A DNA stretch of 64,000 nt. It comes from Paracoccus pantotrophus. GTDB lineage: Bacteria; Pseudomonadota; Alphaproteobacteria; Rhodobacterales; Rhodobacteraceae. The stretch spans positions 633,501 to 697,500 of the forward strand of contig NZ_CP044423.1 in NCBI RefSeq assembly GCF_008824185.1. The letters are read 5' to 3'. Position numbers and translations under genes: made by a program. The notes beneath the pieces were generated by a model. That model saw nothing but the letters and a program-made list of their open reading frames with translations. It had not been told where the DNA came from and did no database searches. Of the stretch, positions 9,352-17,002 are shown in pieces (position 1 is the first letter of the stretch; each line of letters opens with the position of its first letter).

Positions 9352-10566
9352 TCAGGCTGGGCGCCTTGCCCCCGAGACCGGCTTTTTCGCCACCCGCGGC
9401 CGCGCCAGCACCGGCAGGTAGAGCAGGGCGAAGCCGCCGAAGGCCAGAACCCACAGCGTGCCCGACAGATGCAGTAGCCAGACCTGGGCCGGCAGCAGCC
9501 CGGCCAGCAGCCGCAGCGCGACCGAGGCGGTCAGCGCCAGGTAAAGCGCCGTGGTGCCGCGCCCGGCATGCAGCGCGCGGCCGCTATGGCCCAGGCTCGC
9601 ACGGCTCATTACCGCAAGCGTCATCAGCCCGATGGCGCCGGCCAGCCAGACATGCCGCGCCGGCGCCGCGGCCATCAGGCCGAAGCCCGCCACCGCCTCG
9701 GCCCAGAAGCCGAGCGCCAGGAAGCCATAGGCCAGGTGCAGCACCCAAAGCAGCGGCTCGGCCCCGGTCTGCGCGCCCTGCCAGCGCGCCAGCCGCCACA
9801 GATGCGCCGCACCGCAGGCCAGCATCAGCCAGGGCATGGCCCGGCCGTCGGGCAGGGCGACGAAGCCCGCCAGCGTGACCACCGTCAGGCCCAGCACCAG
9901 CCCGTCGCCGCGGCCGAAGGGCGCCGGCAGGCGCTGCACCCCCCGCGCCGCCAGCCAGTTGCGGGTAAAGCTGGGGATGATGCGCCCGCCGATCAGCGCG
10001 ACCAGCACCAGGCCCGCGGCCAGGCCCAGCCGCATGCCCATGCCCTCGAAGGCCGCGTCTCCGCGAGCGGCCTCGATGTGAAACAGCGCGTTGCCGGCGG
10101 TGAACAGCCCGAGCAGCGCCAGCACCGGCAGGTTGCGCCAGTTCCGGCCATGCAGGATCTCGCGCGCCAGGAAGGCCAGCAGCATCACCCCGCAGGCCAG
10201 GTCGGCCAGCAGGACCACGCGCCAATCGAGCAGCGCCGAAGCCCCGACCGCGGCCCGGCCCAGCAGCCACAGCCCGACCAGCCCGGCCAAGGGCGCGCCC
10301 ATCACCGGCAGCCGCCCGGTCCAGTTCGGTACCGCGGTCAGCAGGAAGCCGGCGATGACCCCGCCGAGATAGCCGTAAAGGAACTCATGGGCGTGCCAGC
10401 TGAACGGGTCGAAGGCCAGGGGCAGGATCTCGGCCCCGCCGAGCATGGCGACCCAGATCGCCATGGCCAGCGCCGCCCAAAGCGCCGAGAGCAGGAAGAA
10501 GGCCCGGAAGCCGTGGCTCAGCAGTACCGGGCCGTGGTAGTTGCGCATGCGTTCCGAGGTGGACAT
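9352..10566 (-). CDS. nnrS: NnrS family haem-copper membrane protein
   Basis: A 404-residue polytopic membrane protein with about twelve hydrophobic segments. It begins with the NnrS signature region, LLSHGFRAFFLLSALWA, then FDPFSWHAHEFLYGYLGGVIAGFLLTAVPNWTG split over residues 52-84, and later GGRIIPSFTRN. NnrS proteins are induced by NNR-type NO regulators and protect cells against nitrosative stress; the precise chemistry is unsettled. The gene starts 23 bases after ubiV on the same strand, so it reads as the fourth gene of ubiTUV-nnrS. It ends at the shared terminator with the nar operon. Confidence 0.93.
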   Translation of the reverse strand: MSTSERMRNYHGPVLLSHGFRAFFLLSALWAALAMAIWVAMLGGAEILPLAFDPFSWHAHEFLYGYLGGVIAGFLLTAVPNWTGRLPVMGAPLAGLVGLWLLGRAAVGASALLDWRVVLLADLACGVMLLAFLAREILHGRNWRNLPVLALLGLFTAGNALFHIEAARGDAAFEGMGMRLGLAAGLVLVALIGGRIIPSFTRNWLAARGVQRLPAPFGRGDGLVLGLTVVTLAGFVALPDGRAMPWLMLACGAAHLWRLARWQGAQTGAEPLLWVLHLAYGFLALGFWAEAVAGFGLMAAAPARHVWLAGAIGLMTLAVMSRASLGHSGRALHAGRGTTALYLALTASVALRLLAGLLPAQVWLLHLSGTLWVLAFGGFALLYLPVLARPRVAKKPVSGARRPA

Positions 10567-10589
10567 CGCGCGTCTCCGTCAGACAGGGA

Positions 10590-11486
10590 TCAGGGGCAGG
10601 GGGCGGCGCCGGGGCGCGCCTCCAGGAAGCCTTGGGCAAAGATGGCGCCGGGCTGGATGCGGCGCAAGCCGGCCAGTGCGTCCTGCGCCGAAAGCCCGCT
10701 TTCCAGCAGCCGCGCGTAAAGCCGGGTCACGGCCGCGAAATCGCCCGGCTGCGGCGACAACCGCAGCGCGGCGACCCCGGCCTCGCGCAGGGCATCGACC
10801 TGTCCCGCGACGCTCATATGCGCATAGCTCAGCGTCTGGACGCCGTTCACGGTCAGGAAGGGCTGGCCCTCCAGCGTCTCGACCGTGCGGCCGTCGGGAT
10901 CCTCGGCGCAGACGAACTGGCAGCTGTCCTTGGCGCGGTCGTGCAGCCGGGCGTGATAGCAGCGCCCCGAGATCGCGAGCGGCGCTCGGCCATGGCCCCA
11001 GACCTCGACCGCGACGCCGGCCTGCCGGCCGGCCTGCGCCAGCTGCGCGACCGAGTCCAGCGGCAGTTCGGGCGGCAGGCAGATGCGCTGCGCGCCCTTG
11101 CCGGCCAGCCATTCCAGCGTGCCCTCGTTATAGACGTTGACGGTCGGGCCGACCCAGAAGGGCGCGCCCTCGGGCAGGTGCTTGAGCGCGCTGAGGTCGG
11201 CGATCTCGACCGGCAGGCCCGAGGCGAACAGCTCCTCGGTCTGCCGCCTTTCGCGTTTCAGCGTGATCAGCGTCAGCGTGGACAGCGCCACCTCCTTGCC
11301 GGCGGCTTGCAGAACCTCGACGGCGGCGGGGATCTCGTGCTGCCAGAAGGGCAGGCGCTTCGAGCAGACCCATTCGCCGATCACCACCCGCTGAACGGGG
11401 GTATCGGCCAGCGTCCGGTAAAAGGCGCGGACCTGCTCCGCGCTCCAGAAAAAGGCGATGGCGCCGACGGTCAGGTCCATGGTCAT
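10590..11486 (-). CDS. ubiV: UbiV, O2-independent ubiquinone hydroxylation protein (U32 family)
   Basis: Partner of UbiU in the oxygen-independent hydroxylation of the ubiquinone ring. The 298-residue U32-peptidase-fold protein keeps all four [4Fe-4S] ligands of E. coli UbiV (Cys39, 180, 193, 197) at Cys41, Cys176, Cys189 and Cys193, the last three in GRCYHARLHDRAKDSCQFVC. The start chosen, MTMDLTVGAIAFF, overlaps the ubiU stop by four bases (ATGA); a longer open frame upstream is only the shadow of ubiU. Placement directly between nar and nos genes fits a need for quinone during anaerobic denitrifying growth. Confidence 0.95.
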   Translation of the reverse strand: MTMDLTVGAIAFFWSAEQVRAFYRTLADTPVQRVVIGEWVCSKRLPFWQHEIPAAVEVLQAAGKEVALSTLTLITLKRERRQTEELFASGLPVEIADLSALKHLPEGAPFWVGPTVNVYNEGTLEWLAGKGAQRICLPPELPLDSVAQLAQAGRQAGVAVEVWGHGRAPLAISGRCYHARLHDRAKDSCQFVCAEDPDGRTVETLEGQPFLTVNGVQTLSYAHMSVAGQVDALREAGVAALRLSPQPGDFAAVTRLYARLLESGLSAQDALAGLRRIQPGAIFAQGFLEARPGAAPCP

Positions 11487-12478
11487 CTCCAGGTCTTGGC
11501 ATAGGCGCCGGTGGTGGCGGCCTGACCCTCGGTCAGCCGCGCAAGCAGTCCCTCGGGCATGGGCGCACCCTGTTCGGCGGCCTCGACGGCGGCACGGAAG
11601 GCGCGCACCACCTGCGCGACATAGGCGCGGGATCGCTGCCGCCCCTCGATCTTCAGGGCGCTGACCCCGGCCTTTTGCAGCGCCGGAATCAGCCGGGTCG
11701 CGTCCAGGCTGACCGGATCCTCGAAGATATGGCCGGTCTGGCTGTCCCCCTTGCCGTCGGGCGAGGTGAAGCAGCCCTTGCACAGCGTCGGATAGGGCAC
11801 CGGCATGCCCTTGGGCGTGCGGTGGATCAGGAAATCACCCAGCCGCGCCTCGTGATTGCCGCCAACATCGGCATAGGCGACGTGGCTTGCGGGCGAGCAG
11901 ACGCCGTTCATGTTCGGCGAAAGCCCCGTGGCATAGGAGGACAGCGAACAGCGCCCCTCGGCCATGACGCAAAGCCCGCCAAAGACGAAGACCTCGGTTT
12001 CCACCTCGATCTCGCGGTTGATGGCGGTGATTTCCTCGACCGACAGCACGCGGGGCAGCACGACCCGGCGGATGCCGAAGGTTTCGGCATAGAAGTTGAT
12101 CGCGTCGGGATTGGCGGCGGCGGCCTGCACCGACAGGTGCAGCCGCAGGCCGGGATGGGCCTCGGCGGCATGCGCGATCAGGCCCAGGTCGGCCAGGATC
12201 ACCGCATCGGCGCCCAGCCGGGCGGCATCGGCCACGGCGCGGTGCCACAGCGCCTGGTCGCCAGCGCGCGGAAAGGTATTGATCGCCACCAGAACCTTGG
12301 CGTCGCGGGCATGGGCATAGGCCACGCCCTCGGCCAGTTCCTCGCGGCTGAAATTCAGGCCGGGAAAGTTGCGGGCATTGGTTTCGTCGGCAAAGCCGCA
12401 ATAGACCGTATGCGCGCCCGCATCGACCGCGGCGCGCAGCGCCGCCGGGGTTCCGGCCGGGCAGACCAGTTCCATCAT
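11483..12478 (-). CDS. ubiU: UbiU, O2-independent ubiquinone hydroxylation protein (U32 family)
   Basis: U32-family Fe-S protein that forms a complex with UbiV for ring hydroxylation without O2. Of 331 residues, it opens with the U32 pattern MELVCPAGTPAALRAAVDAG. The cluster ligands of E. coli UbiU (Cys169, 176, 193, 232) correspond to Cys170, Cys177, Cys194 and Cys233, seen in GGLCVMAEGRCSL, MNGVCSP and PTLCKGC. It overlaps ubiT upstream and ubiV downstream by four bases each, indicating a tightly coupled operon. Two consecutive ATG codons are possible starts; the first overlaps the ubiT stop. Confidence 0.96.
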   Translation of the reverse strand: MMELVCPAGTPAALRAAVDAGAHTVYCGFADETNARNFPGLNFSREELAEGVAYAHARDAKVLVAINTFPRAGDQALWHRAVADAARLGADAVILADLGLIAHAAEAHPGLRLHLSVQAAAANPDAINFYAETFGIRRVVLPRVLSVEEITAINREIEVETEVFVFGGLCVMAEGRCSLSSYATGLSPNMNGVCSPASHVAYADVGGNHEARLGDFLIHRTPKGMPVPYPTLCKGCFTSPDGKGDSQTGHIFEDPVSLDATRLIPALQKAGVSALKIEGRQRSRAYVAQVVRAFRAAVEAAEQGAPMPEGLLARLTEGQAATTGAYAKTWR

Positions 12479-13008
12479 GGCATCACCTCTTGTCGGGACA
12501 GGACCAGCCCGCTTCTGCGCGCGACCAGCGCCGAGCCGCGGCGCAGCCAGCGCCCCAGCGGCCGGCCGGTCAGCGCCGCCAGTTCCTCGGTCAGGTCCAG
12601 TTCGGCATCGTCCAGCGCATTGCGCAGCGCCAGTACCGCCGAGGTATCGCCGCCGATCTGCAACTCGCCGGAAAAGAACAGCGCATCGCCGTCCTCGGCG
12701 CCGTGCAGCATGGCGAGGAAGGCCGCCAGCCCGCCCCGGATCGCGGCGTCATGCTCGGGCGGGGGGGCGTGGCGCGGATGCGCGGTCAGCCGCCGCGCCT
12801 GGGGCTGCATCAACAGCAGGAACGGCGCGTCGCTGACATCGAGCAGGAAGCGCGCCTGGGCATAGGGGCCGAGGCGCGACAGGATCGCGGGCTCGCGCGC
12901 GGCGATGCGGCGCAGGAAAGCCGTCAGCGCCAGGCCAAGGGCCGGGCGGGCAAGCGGCGGGGGCGGAAGCCGCATCAGCAGCGGCGGCAGGGTGGGGCGC
13001 TGGGTCAT
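12475..13008 (-). CDS. ubiT: UbiT, SCP2-domain accessory lipid-binding factor of anaerobic ubiquinone synthesis
   Basis: A 177-residue protein with an SCP2-like lipid-carrier domain over roughly residues 30-140 (for example RFLLDVSDAPFLLLMQP and LFFSGELQIGGDTSAVLALRN in pieces). UbiT of E. coli and Pseudomonas is the anaerobic counterpart of UbiJ and is thought to hold the hydrophobic quinone intermediates. It is the first gene of ubiTUV-nnrS. The ribosome site before the ATG is weak, and an FNR-type box is centred about 41 bases upstream of this ATG, so either the transcript has almost no leader or translation starts at the downstream Met12 (base 12975). Confidence 0.9.
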   Translation of the reverse strand: MTQRPTLPPLLMRLPPPPLARPALGLALTAFLRRIAAREPAILSRLGPYAQARFLLDVSDAPFLLLMQPQARRLTAHPRHAPPPEHDAAIRGGLAAFLAMLHGAEDGDALFFSGELQIGGDTSAVLALRNALDDAELDLTEELAALTGRPLGRWLRRGSALVARRSGLVLSRQEVMP

Positions 13009-13042
13009 GATCCCGGTCTAGGCCGCCCAATCGGCGCTGTGA

Positions 13043-13056
13043 TTGATATTCGTCAA
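13043..13056. promoter_or_regulatory. FNR/NNR-type box between ubiT and ubiD
   Basis: TTGAT-ATTC-GTCAA is a one-mismatch match to the FNR-family dyad TTGAT-N4-ATCAA. It sits in the 123-base gap between the two divergent ubi operons. Its centre (13049.5) is 82 bases before the ubiD ATG, which allows activation from the usual -41.5 position with a leader of about 40 bases, and about 41 bases before the ubiT ATG. FnrP, NNR and NarR of Paracoccus share such sites, so the sequence alone does not say which one binds. Confidence 0.75.
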
Positions 13057-13131
13057 ATCAGCCGCGGAAATTCCCGCCTAGCCTTTCCGCCATGATCCGC
13101 CCGCCTTGCCGCGGGCCTGCCGGAGCCATTG

Positions 13132-14601
13132 ATGCGCAGCCTTCCTTCCTTTCCCGACCTGCGGGCCTTTCTCTCCTGGCTGGAGGCGCGGGGCGAGTTC
13201 GCCCGCATCGCCGAGCCCGTCTCGCTGCGCCACGAGATGACCGCGGTCGAACTGGCCTGCCTGCGCCGCGGCGGCCCGGCCCTGCGCTTCGACCGGCCTG
13301 AAGGGGCGCGCATCCCGGTGATCGCCAATCTTTTCGGCACCAGGGCACGGGTCGCGGCCGGGTTGGGCCTGCAGCCGGACGAGGTCGCGGGCTTTGGCGA
13401 ATTCCTGGCCGCGCTGCGCAGCCCGGCGCCGGTCGAGGGCATGCGCGACGCCATGTCGCGCTGGCCGATGCTGCGCGCGGCGCTGGCGACGCGGCCCAAG
13501 CTTTTGCGCCACGGCCCGGCGCAAGAGGCCGAACTGCCCGGCCTCGATTCGCTGCCGGTGCAGACGCCCTGGCCCGAGGATGGCGGGCCGCTGATCACCT
13601 GGCCGGTGGTGCTGACCCGGCCGCGGGACAGCCGGGCCGAGGATCTGACCCGCTACAATCTGGGCGTCTATCGCGCGCAGGTTCTGGGCCCCGACCGGCT
13701 GATCCTGCGCTGGCTGGCGCATCGCGGCGGGGCGGCGCATCACCGCAGCTGGGCGCAGGCGGGCGAGCCGATGCCGGTCGCCATCGCGCTGGGGGCCGAT
13801 CCGGCGCTGCTGCTGGCCGCCGCGCTGCCGCTGCCCGAAACCGTGTCCGAACTGGGGTTCTCCGGCGTGCTGCGCGGTGCGCGCAGCGAACTGGTCGCGG
13901 CGCAGACCGTGCCGCTGATGGTGCCCGCCCGCGCCGAGGTGATCGTCGAGGGCTGGGTGCATCCCGGCGAGACCGCGCCCGAAGGCCCCTTCGGCGACCA
14001 TACCGGCTATTACAACGCCGTCGAGCCCTTTCCCGTCATGCGCGTCAGCCGCATCACCTGCCGGGGCGATCCGCTTTACCTGTCCACCGTCACCGGCCGG
14101 CCGCCCGACGAGCCCTCGGTCATCGGCGAGGTGTTCAACGACCTGGCGCTGCCGGTGATCCGCGCCCAGATCCCCGAGATCACCGACCTGTGGCTGCCGC
14201 CCGCCGCCTGTTCCTATCGCATGGCGGTGGTGGCGATCGACAAGCGCTATCCCGGCCAGGCGCGGCGGGTGATGATGGCGCTGTGGGGGATGCTGCCGCA
14301 ATTCAGCTATACCAAGCTGGTCGTCGTGGTGGACAGCGACATCGACGTGCGCAGCTGGGACGACATCGCCTGGGCGATCTCGACCCGGATGGACCCCGGC
14401 CGCGACGTGATGCTGCTGGACCGCACGCCGATGGATTACCTGGATTTCGCCTCGCCCGTCGAGGGGCTGGCGGGCAAGCTGGGGCTGGACGCCACCACCA
14501 AGATCGGCGCCGAGACCAGCCGCGAATGGGGCCGGGTCATGCAGCTTGACCCGGCGCATGAGGCACGGGCCGAGGCGCTTCTGGCCGCGGTGCTGCCATG
14601 A
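13132..14601 (+). CDS. ubiD: UbiD family prenylated-FMN decarboxylase
   Basis: Decarboxylase that uses the prenylated FMN made by UbiX; in ubiquinone synthesis it removes the carboxyl group of the polyprenylated 4-hydroxybenzoate. The 489-residue protein shows UbiD features: the prFMN/metal-binding segment near residues 160-185 (ITWPVVLTRPRD, TRYNLGVYRAQVLG) and the catalytic E-R-E type region including EGPFGDHTGYYN near residue 283. The ATG has a GGAG ribosome site seven bases before it; a TTG one codon earlier is less likely. Its stop overlaps ubiX. Transcription from the FNR-type box would raise it under low oxygen. Confidence 0.95.
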   Translation: MRSLPSFPDLRAFLSWLEARGEFARIAEPVSLRHEMTAVELACLRRGGPALRFDRPEGARIPVIANLFGTRARVAAGLGLQPDEVAGFGEFLAALRSPAPVEGMRDAMSRWPMLRAALATRPKLLRHGPAQEAELPGLDSLPVQTPWPEDGGPLITWPVVLTRPRDSRAEDLTRYNLGVYRAQVLGPDRLILRWLAHRGGAAHHRSWAQAGEPMPVAIALGADPALLLAAALPLPETVSELGFSGVLRGARSELVAAQTVPLMVPARAEVIVEGWVHPGETAPEGPFGDHTGYYNAVEPFPVMRVSRITCRGDPLYLSTVTGRPPDEPSVIGEVFNDLALPVIRAQIPEITDLWLPPAACSYRMAVVAIDKRYPGQARRVMMALWGMLPQFSYTKLVVVVDSDIDVRSWDDIAWAISTRMDPGRDVMLLDRTPMDYLDFASPVEGLAGKLGLDATTKIGAETSREWGRVMQLDPAHEARAEALLAAVLP

Positions 14602-15191
14602 GGGTGGTGCTGGGCGTGTCCGGCGCCTCGGGCGCGGCGCTGGCGCTGGATTGCGCCCGCGCGCTGGCCCGGCTCGGGACGGAAATCGACCTGGTCGTCT
14701 CGGCCATGGCGCGGCGCACCCTGGCCGAGGAGGTCGGACCCGATGCGCTGTCCGCCTTGCAGGCGCTGGCAACGCGCGTTCACGCGCAGCGCGACCTGGG
14801 CGCGGCCATCGCCTCGGGCTCCTGCCCGGTCGCGGGCATGATCGTGGCGCCCTGTTCGATGCGCAGCCTTGCGGCCATCGCGCATGGTTTCGACGACGGG
14901 CTGCTGACCCGCGCCGCCTCGGTGCAGCTCAAGGAGCGCCGGCCTCTGGTGCTGCTGGCGCGCGAGGCGCCGCTGACGCTGGCGCATCTGGAAAACATGC
15001 AGGCCGCGACCCGGATGGGCGCGGTGATCCTGCCGCCGGTGCCGGCCTTTTACCTGCGCCCGCAAAGCCTGGCCGAGGTCACCGCCCAGATCGCCGCCCG
15101 CGCGGTCGATCTGCTGCGCCTCGGCCCGCCGCTGGCCCAAGCCTGGGCCGCCTCTCGACCCGCACCCCATGGAGGAGACCATCATGACTGA
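14598..15191 (+). CDS. ubiX: UbiX flavin prenyltransferase
   Basis: Makes prenylated FMN for UbiD from FMN and dimethylallyl phosphate. The 197-residue protein starts with the flavoprotein loop VVLGVSGASGAALAL and keeps family motifs including VVSAMARRTL, PVAGMIVAPCSMRSLAAIAHG (split at residue 85) and the ERRPLVLLAREAPLTLAHLENM region. It overlaps ubiD by four bases (ATGA). The C-terminal end is His/Asp rich and overlaps the start of the downstream RIC gene by eight bases, so the three genes form one unit. Confidence 0.95.
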   Translation: MRVVLGVSGASGAALALDCARALARLGTEIDLVVSAMARRTLAEEVGPDALSALQALATRVHAQRDLGAAIASGSCPVAGMIVAPCSMRSLAAIAHGFDDGLLTRAASVQLKERRPLVLLAREAPLTLAHLENMQAATRMGAVILPPVPAFYLRPQSLAEVTAQIAARAVDLLRLGPPLAQAWAASRPAPHGGDHHD

Positions 15192-15849
15192 CATCACCCT
15201 TGCGCCCGACAGTATCGTCGGCGACATCGCCGCCCGGCTGCCCGGTGCCGCCGAGGTGTTCCGCCGCGCCGGCATCAGCTTTTGCTGCGGCGCCGATTCG
15301 GGCCTGGCCGAAGCCGCTGAAAAGGCCGGCGTCGCCTTGCCGGCGCTGACCGCCGAATTGCAGGCGCTGATCGACAATGCCGGCCGCGACGCCCCGGCCG
15401 AAACCCCGGCGCTGATCGACCATATCCTCAGCCGCTATCACGACACCCATCGCGAGGAACTGGGCTGGCTGATCGGGCTGGCCGACCGGGTCGAGATGGT
15501 GCATGGCGACCATGACGAGGCGCCCCTGGGCCTGACCGAGGCGCTGATCGCGCTGCGCGACGACCTGGAATCGCACATGGCCAAGGAGGAGACGGTGCTG
15601 TTCCCGGCCATCCTGCAGGGCGGCGGCGCCATGCTGGCCGGGCCCATCCGCATCATGCGGGCCGAGCATCAGGATACCGCGGAACTGCTGCGCCGGATCG
15701 AGCATGTGACCCATGGCCTGACCCTGCCGGTCGGCGCCTGCGGTTCGTGGACGGCGCTTTACACCGGCCTGCGCAAGCTTTGCGACGACGTGGTCGCCCA
15801 TATCCACCTGGAGGAGGAAGTGTTGTTCCCGCGCGTTCTCGCCTCGTGA
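15184..15849 (+). CDS. ric: RIC protein (YtfE/ScdA/DnrN family di-iron repair protein)
   Basis: Di-iron protein that repairs Fe-S clusters damaged by nitric oxide or oxidants. The 221-residue protein has an N-terminal ScdA domain with the Cys-Cys pair at residues 34-35 (SFCCGADSG) and a hemerythrin-like domain with the expected iron-binding His and Glu residues in DHILSRYHDTHREE, ESHMAKEE, RAEHQDT and AHIHLEEE. The start chosen has GGAGGAG seven bases upstream; an ATG five codons earlier lacks this. It overlaps ubiX by eight bases, linking NO damage repair to ubiquinone synthesis in one operon. Confidence 0.93.
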   Translation: MTDITLAPDSIVGDIAARLPGAAEVFRRAGISFCCGADSGLAEAAEKAGVALPALTAELQALIDNAGRDAPAETPALIDHILSRYHDTHREELGWLIGLADRVEMVHGDHDEAPLGLTEALIALRDDLESHMAKEETVLFPAILQGGGAMLAGPIRIMRAEHQDTAELLRRIEHVTHGLTLPVGACGSWTALYTGLRKLCDDVVAHIHLEEEVLFPRVLAS

Positions 15850-15855
15850 CCGGCT

Positions 15856-15885
15856 GCGGGGCTTCCGGCCGGCCGGATGCCCCGC
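15856..15885. terminator. Hairpin between RIC and the DUF6522 gene
   Basis: GCGGGGC pairs with GCCCCGC seven bases long around a second self-complementary CCGG core, followed by TT. It lies in the 44-base gap between converging genes and could end both. There is no long T run, so strength is uncertain. Confidence 0.5.
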
Positions 15886-15893
15886 TTGCGCGC

Positions 15894-16166
15894 TCAGCCG
15901 CCGCCGGCGTTGCGGGCCGGGACGTCGAAGCGGGCGCGTTTCAGGATCCTGCCCTCGGCGTCGACGGTCAGGCGCAGCGCCTGGTGCTGGAAAAAGAAGG
16001 TCAGGCGATGGCGCCCGGCATCCTCGCCCTCTCCGGTCTCGCAGCGGGTGGTGATGCGATTTTCCCGCATCAGTTCAGGCACCCGGCCGGGCTCGATCCC
16101 GAAGGCCGCGGCCAGTTCCTGCGCTTCGACGATGAAACCCTGTTCGGTCAAGTCGATCTTGCTCAT
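15894..16166 (-). CDS. Small DUF6522-like protein of unknown function
   Basis: A 90-residue soluble protein starting MSKIDLTEQGFIVEAQELA, with an AGGGAAA ribosome site before the ATG. It carries a possible helix-turn pattern near residues 10-40 (ELAAAFGIEPGRVPELMRENRI) and a basic beta-rich C-terminal half (RHRLTFFFQHQALRLTVD). It matches my memory of the DUF6522 family found near denitrification genes; I cannot confirm this without a search, and no function is known. It lies downstream of pseudoazurin on the same strand, but a terminator-like hairpin separates the two, so it may have partial independent expression. A long upstream in-frame extension lacks family similarity and was not used. 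Confidence 0.7.
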   Translation of the reverse strand: MSKIDLTEQGFIVEAQELAAAFGIEPGRVPELMRENRITTRCETGEGEDAGRHRLTFFFQHQALRLTVDAEGRILKRARFDVPARNAGGG

Positions 16167-16261
16167 GCCGTTTCCCTTCGCGGTGACGCCATGCCCGGCA
16201 TATGGGGATGCGCCCGGCGTTTGGCCATGGCGGGACCGGGATTGGAAGCGACTTTCATCAA

Positions 16262-16293
16262 GAAAGGCGCGGGCGAGTGTATCGCGCCGCGCC
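16262..16293 (-). terminator. Intrinsic terminator after pseudoazurin
   Basis: Read on the minus strand, GGCGCGG and CGC pair with GCG and CCGCGCC (ten pairs, one bulged base) around an ATACACT loop, and the stem is followed by TTTCTT. It begins 34 bases after the pseudoazurin stop. Confidence 0.75.
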
Positions 16294-16326
16294 CGGTCCC
16301 TCTCCCGGCGGTCGGTGCCGTCCCGG

Positions 16327-16764
16327 TCAGTTGACCTGGGCCAGTTCGGCATCCATGCGCTCGCGCGCCTTCTTGGGCATCTTGGCGGTCTTGGCGGCGT
16401 CGAGATTCTCGGGCGCGTCGCCGACCTGCACCAGCCCGACCATGCCCATGCCGAAATGCGGCGTGCATTTCACGCCATAAAGCCCCGGTTCGGTCACGGT
16501 CAGCGTGTAGGATTCGTTGATCTTGCTTTTGAAGGATTCGACGCCTTCCGGCAGGATTTCCTTGATCGCTTCGACATTGTGGCTCTTGTCGGTGGGGACG
16601 AAGTTGATGACGTCGCCCGGTTCGGCGCGCACGAAGGCCGGTTCAAAGACCATGGCGCCCGATTCGCCCTTGTTGAGCATATGCACCTCGTGGGTTGCCG
16701 CGAAACCGGGCGCGGCAAGGGCCAGAAGCGCGGCGGCGGCAGCGGCGAGGGAATGGTGGAACAT
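16327..16764 (-). CDS. pasZ: Pseudoazurin, periplasmic type 1 copper electron carrier
   Basis: Small blue copper protein that passes electrons from the cytochrome bc1 complex to periplasmic nitrite reductase cd1, nitrous oxide reductase and peroxidase. The 145-residue precursor has a Sec signal peptide ending AAPGFA, then a 123-residue mature chain beginning ATHEVHMLNKG. The copper ligands His40, Cys78, His81 and Met86 (mature numbering) are all present. The mature sequence agrees with P. pantotrophus pseudoazurin as I recall it, which is one of the best species clues in the window. It is transcribed away from nosC and has its own FNR/NNR box. Confidence 0.97.
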   Translation of the reverse strand: MFHHSLAAAAAALLALAAPGFAATHEVHMLNKGESGAMVFEPAFVRAEPGDVINFVPTDKSHNVEAIKEILPEGVESFKSKINESYTLTVTEPGLYGVKCTPHFGMGMVGLVQVGDAPENLDAAKTAKMPKKARERMDAELAQVN

Positions 16765-16839
16765 CGTGTTCTCCTTGGTGGTCCGGGCGGACAAGCCCGC
16801 CCGTCGTGCCTGGTTTAGGTCCGGTACAGGGCATTCGGC

Positions 16840-16853
16840 TTGAGAAAAGTCAA
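16840..16853 (-). promoter_or_regulatory. FNR/NNR-type box upstream of pseudoazurin
   Basis: TTGAG-AAAA-GTCAA fits the TTGA-N6-TCAA core of FNR-family sites. Its centre is about 82 bases before the pseudoazurin ATG, so a start site 41.5 bases downstream would leave a leader of about 40 bases. It explains expression under anoxic, nitrogen-oxide-respiring conditions. Confidence 0.75.
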
Positions 16854-16954
16854 AGTAAGAGAGAAAAGCTCGGACTTCCGGCATGACAGAATGTCGCAGG
16901 CGGTCCACCCGGTCCGCGGAATTGCTTCCCGGGAGCATTTTGCGGCTTCCAGGT

Positions 16955-16968
16955 TTGACCGAAATCAA
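16955..16968 (+). promoter_or_regulatory. FNR/NNR-type box upstream of nosC
   Basis: TTGAC-CGAA-ATCAA is a near-consensus FNR-family dyad. Its centre (16961.5) lies 41.5 bases before the proposed nosC ATG at 17003, so if the start site takes the normal class II position the nosC message would be nearly leaderless. The box lies 101 bases from the pseudoazurin box, giving each divergent gene its own site. Confidence 0.78.
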
Positions 16969-17002
16969 AGCACGCGGCGGACAAAGGCATAATGAGAGGG
17001 GC

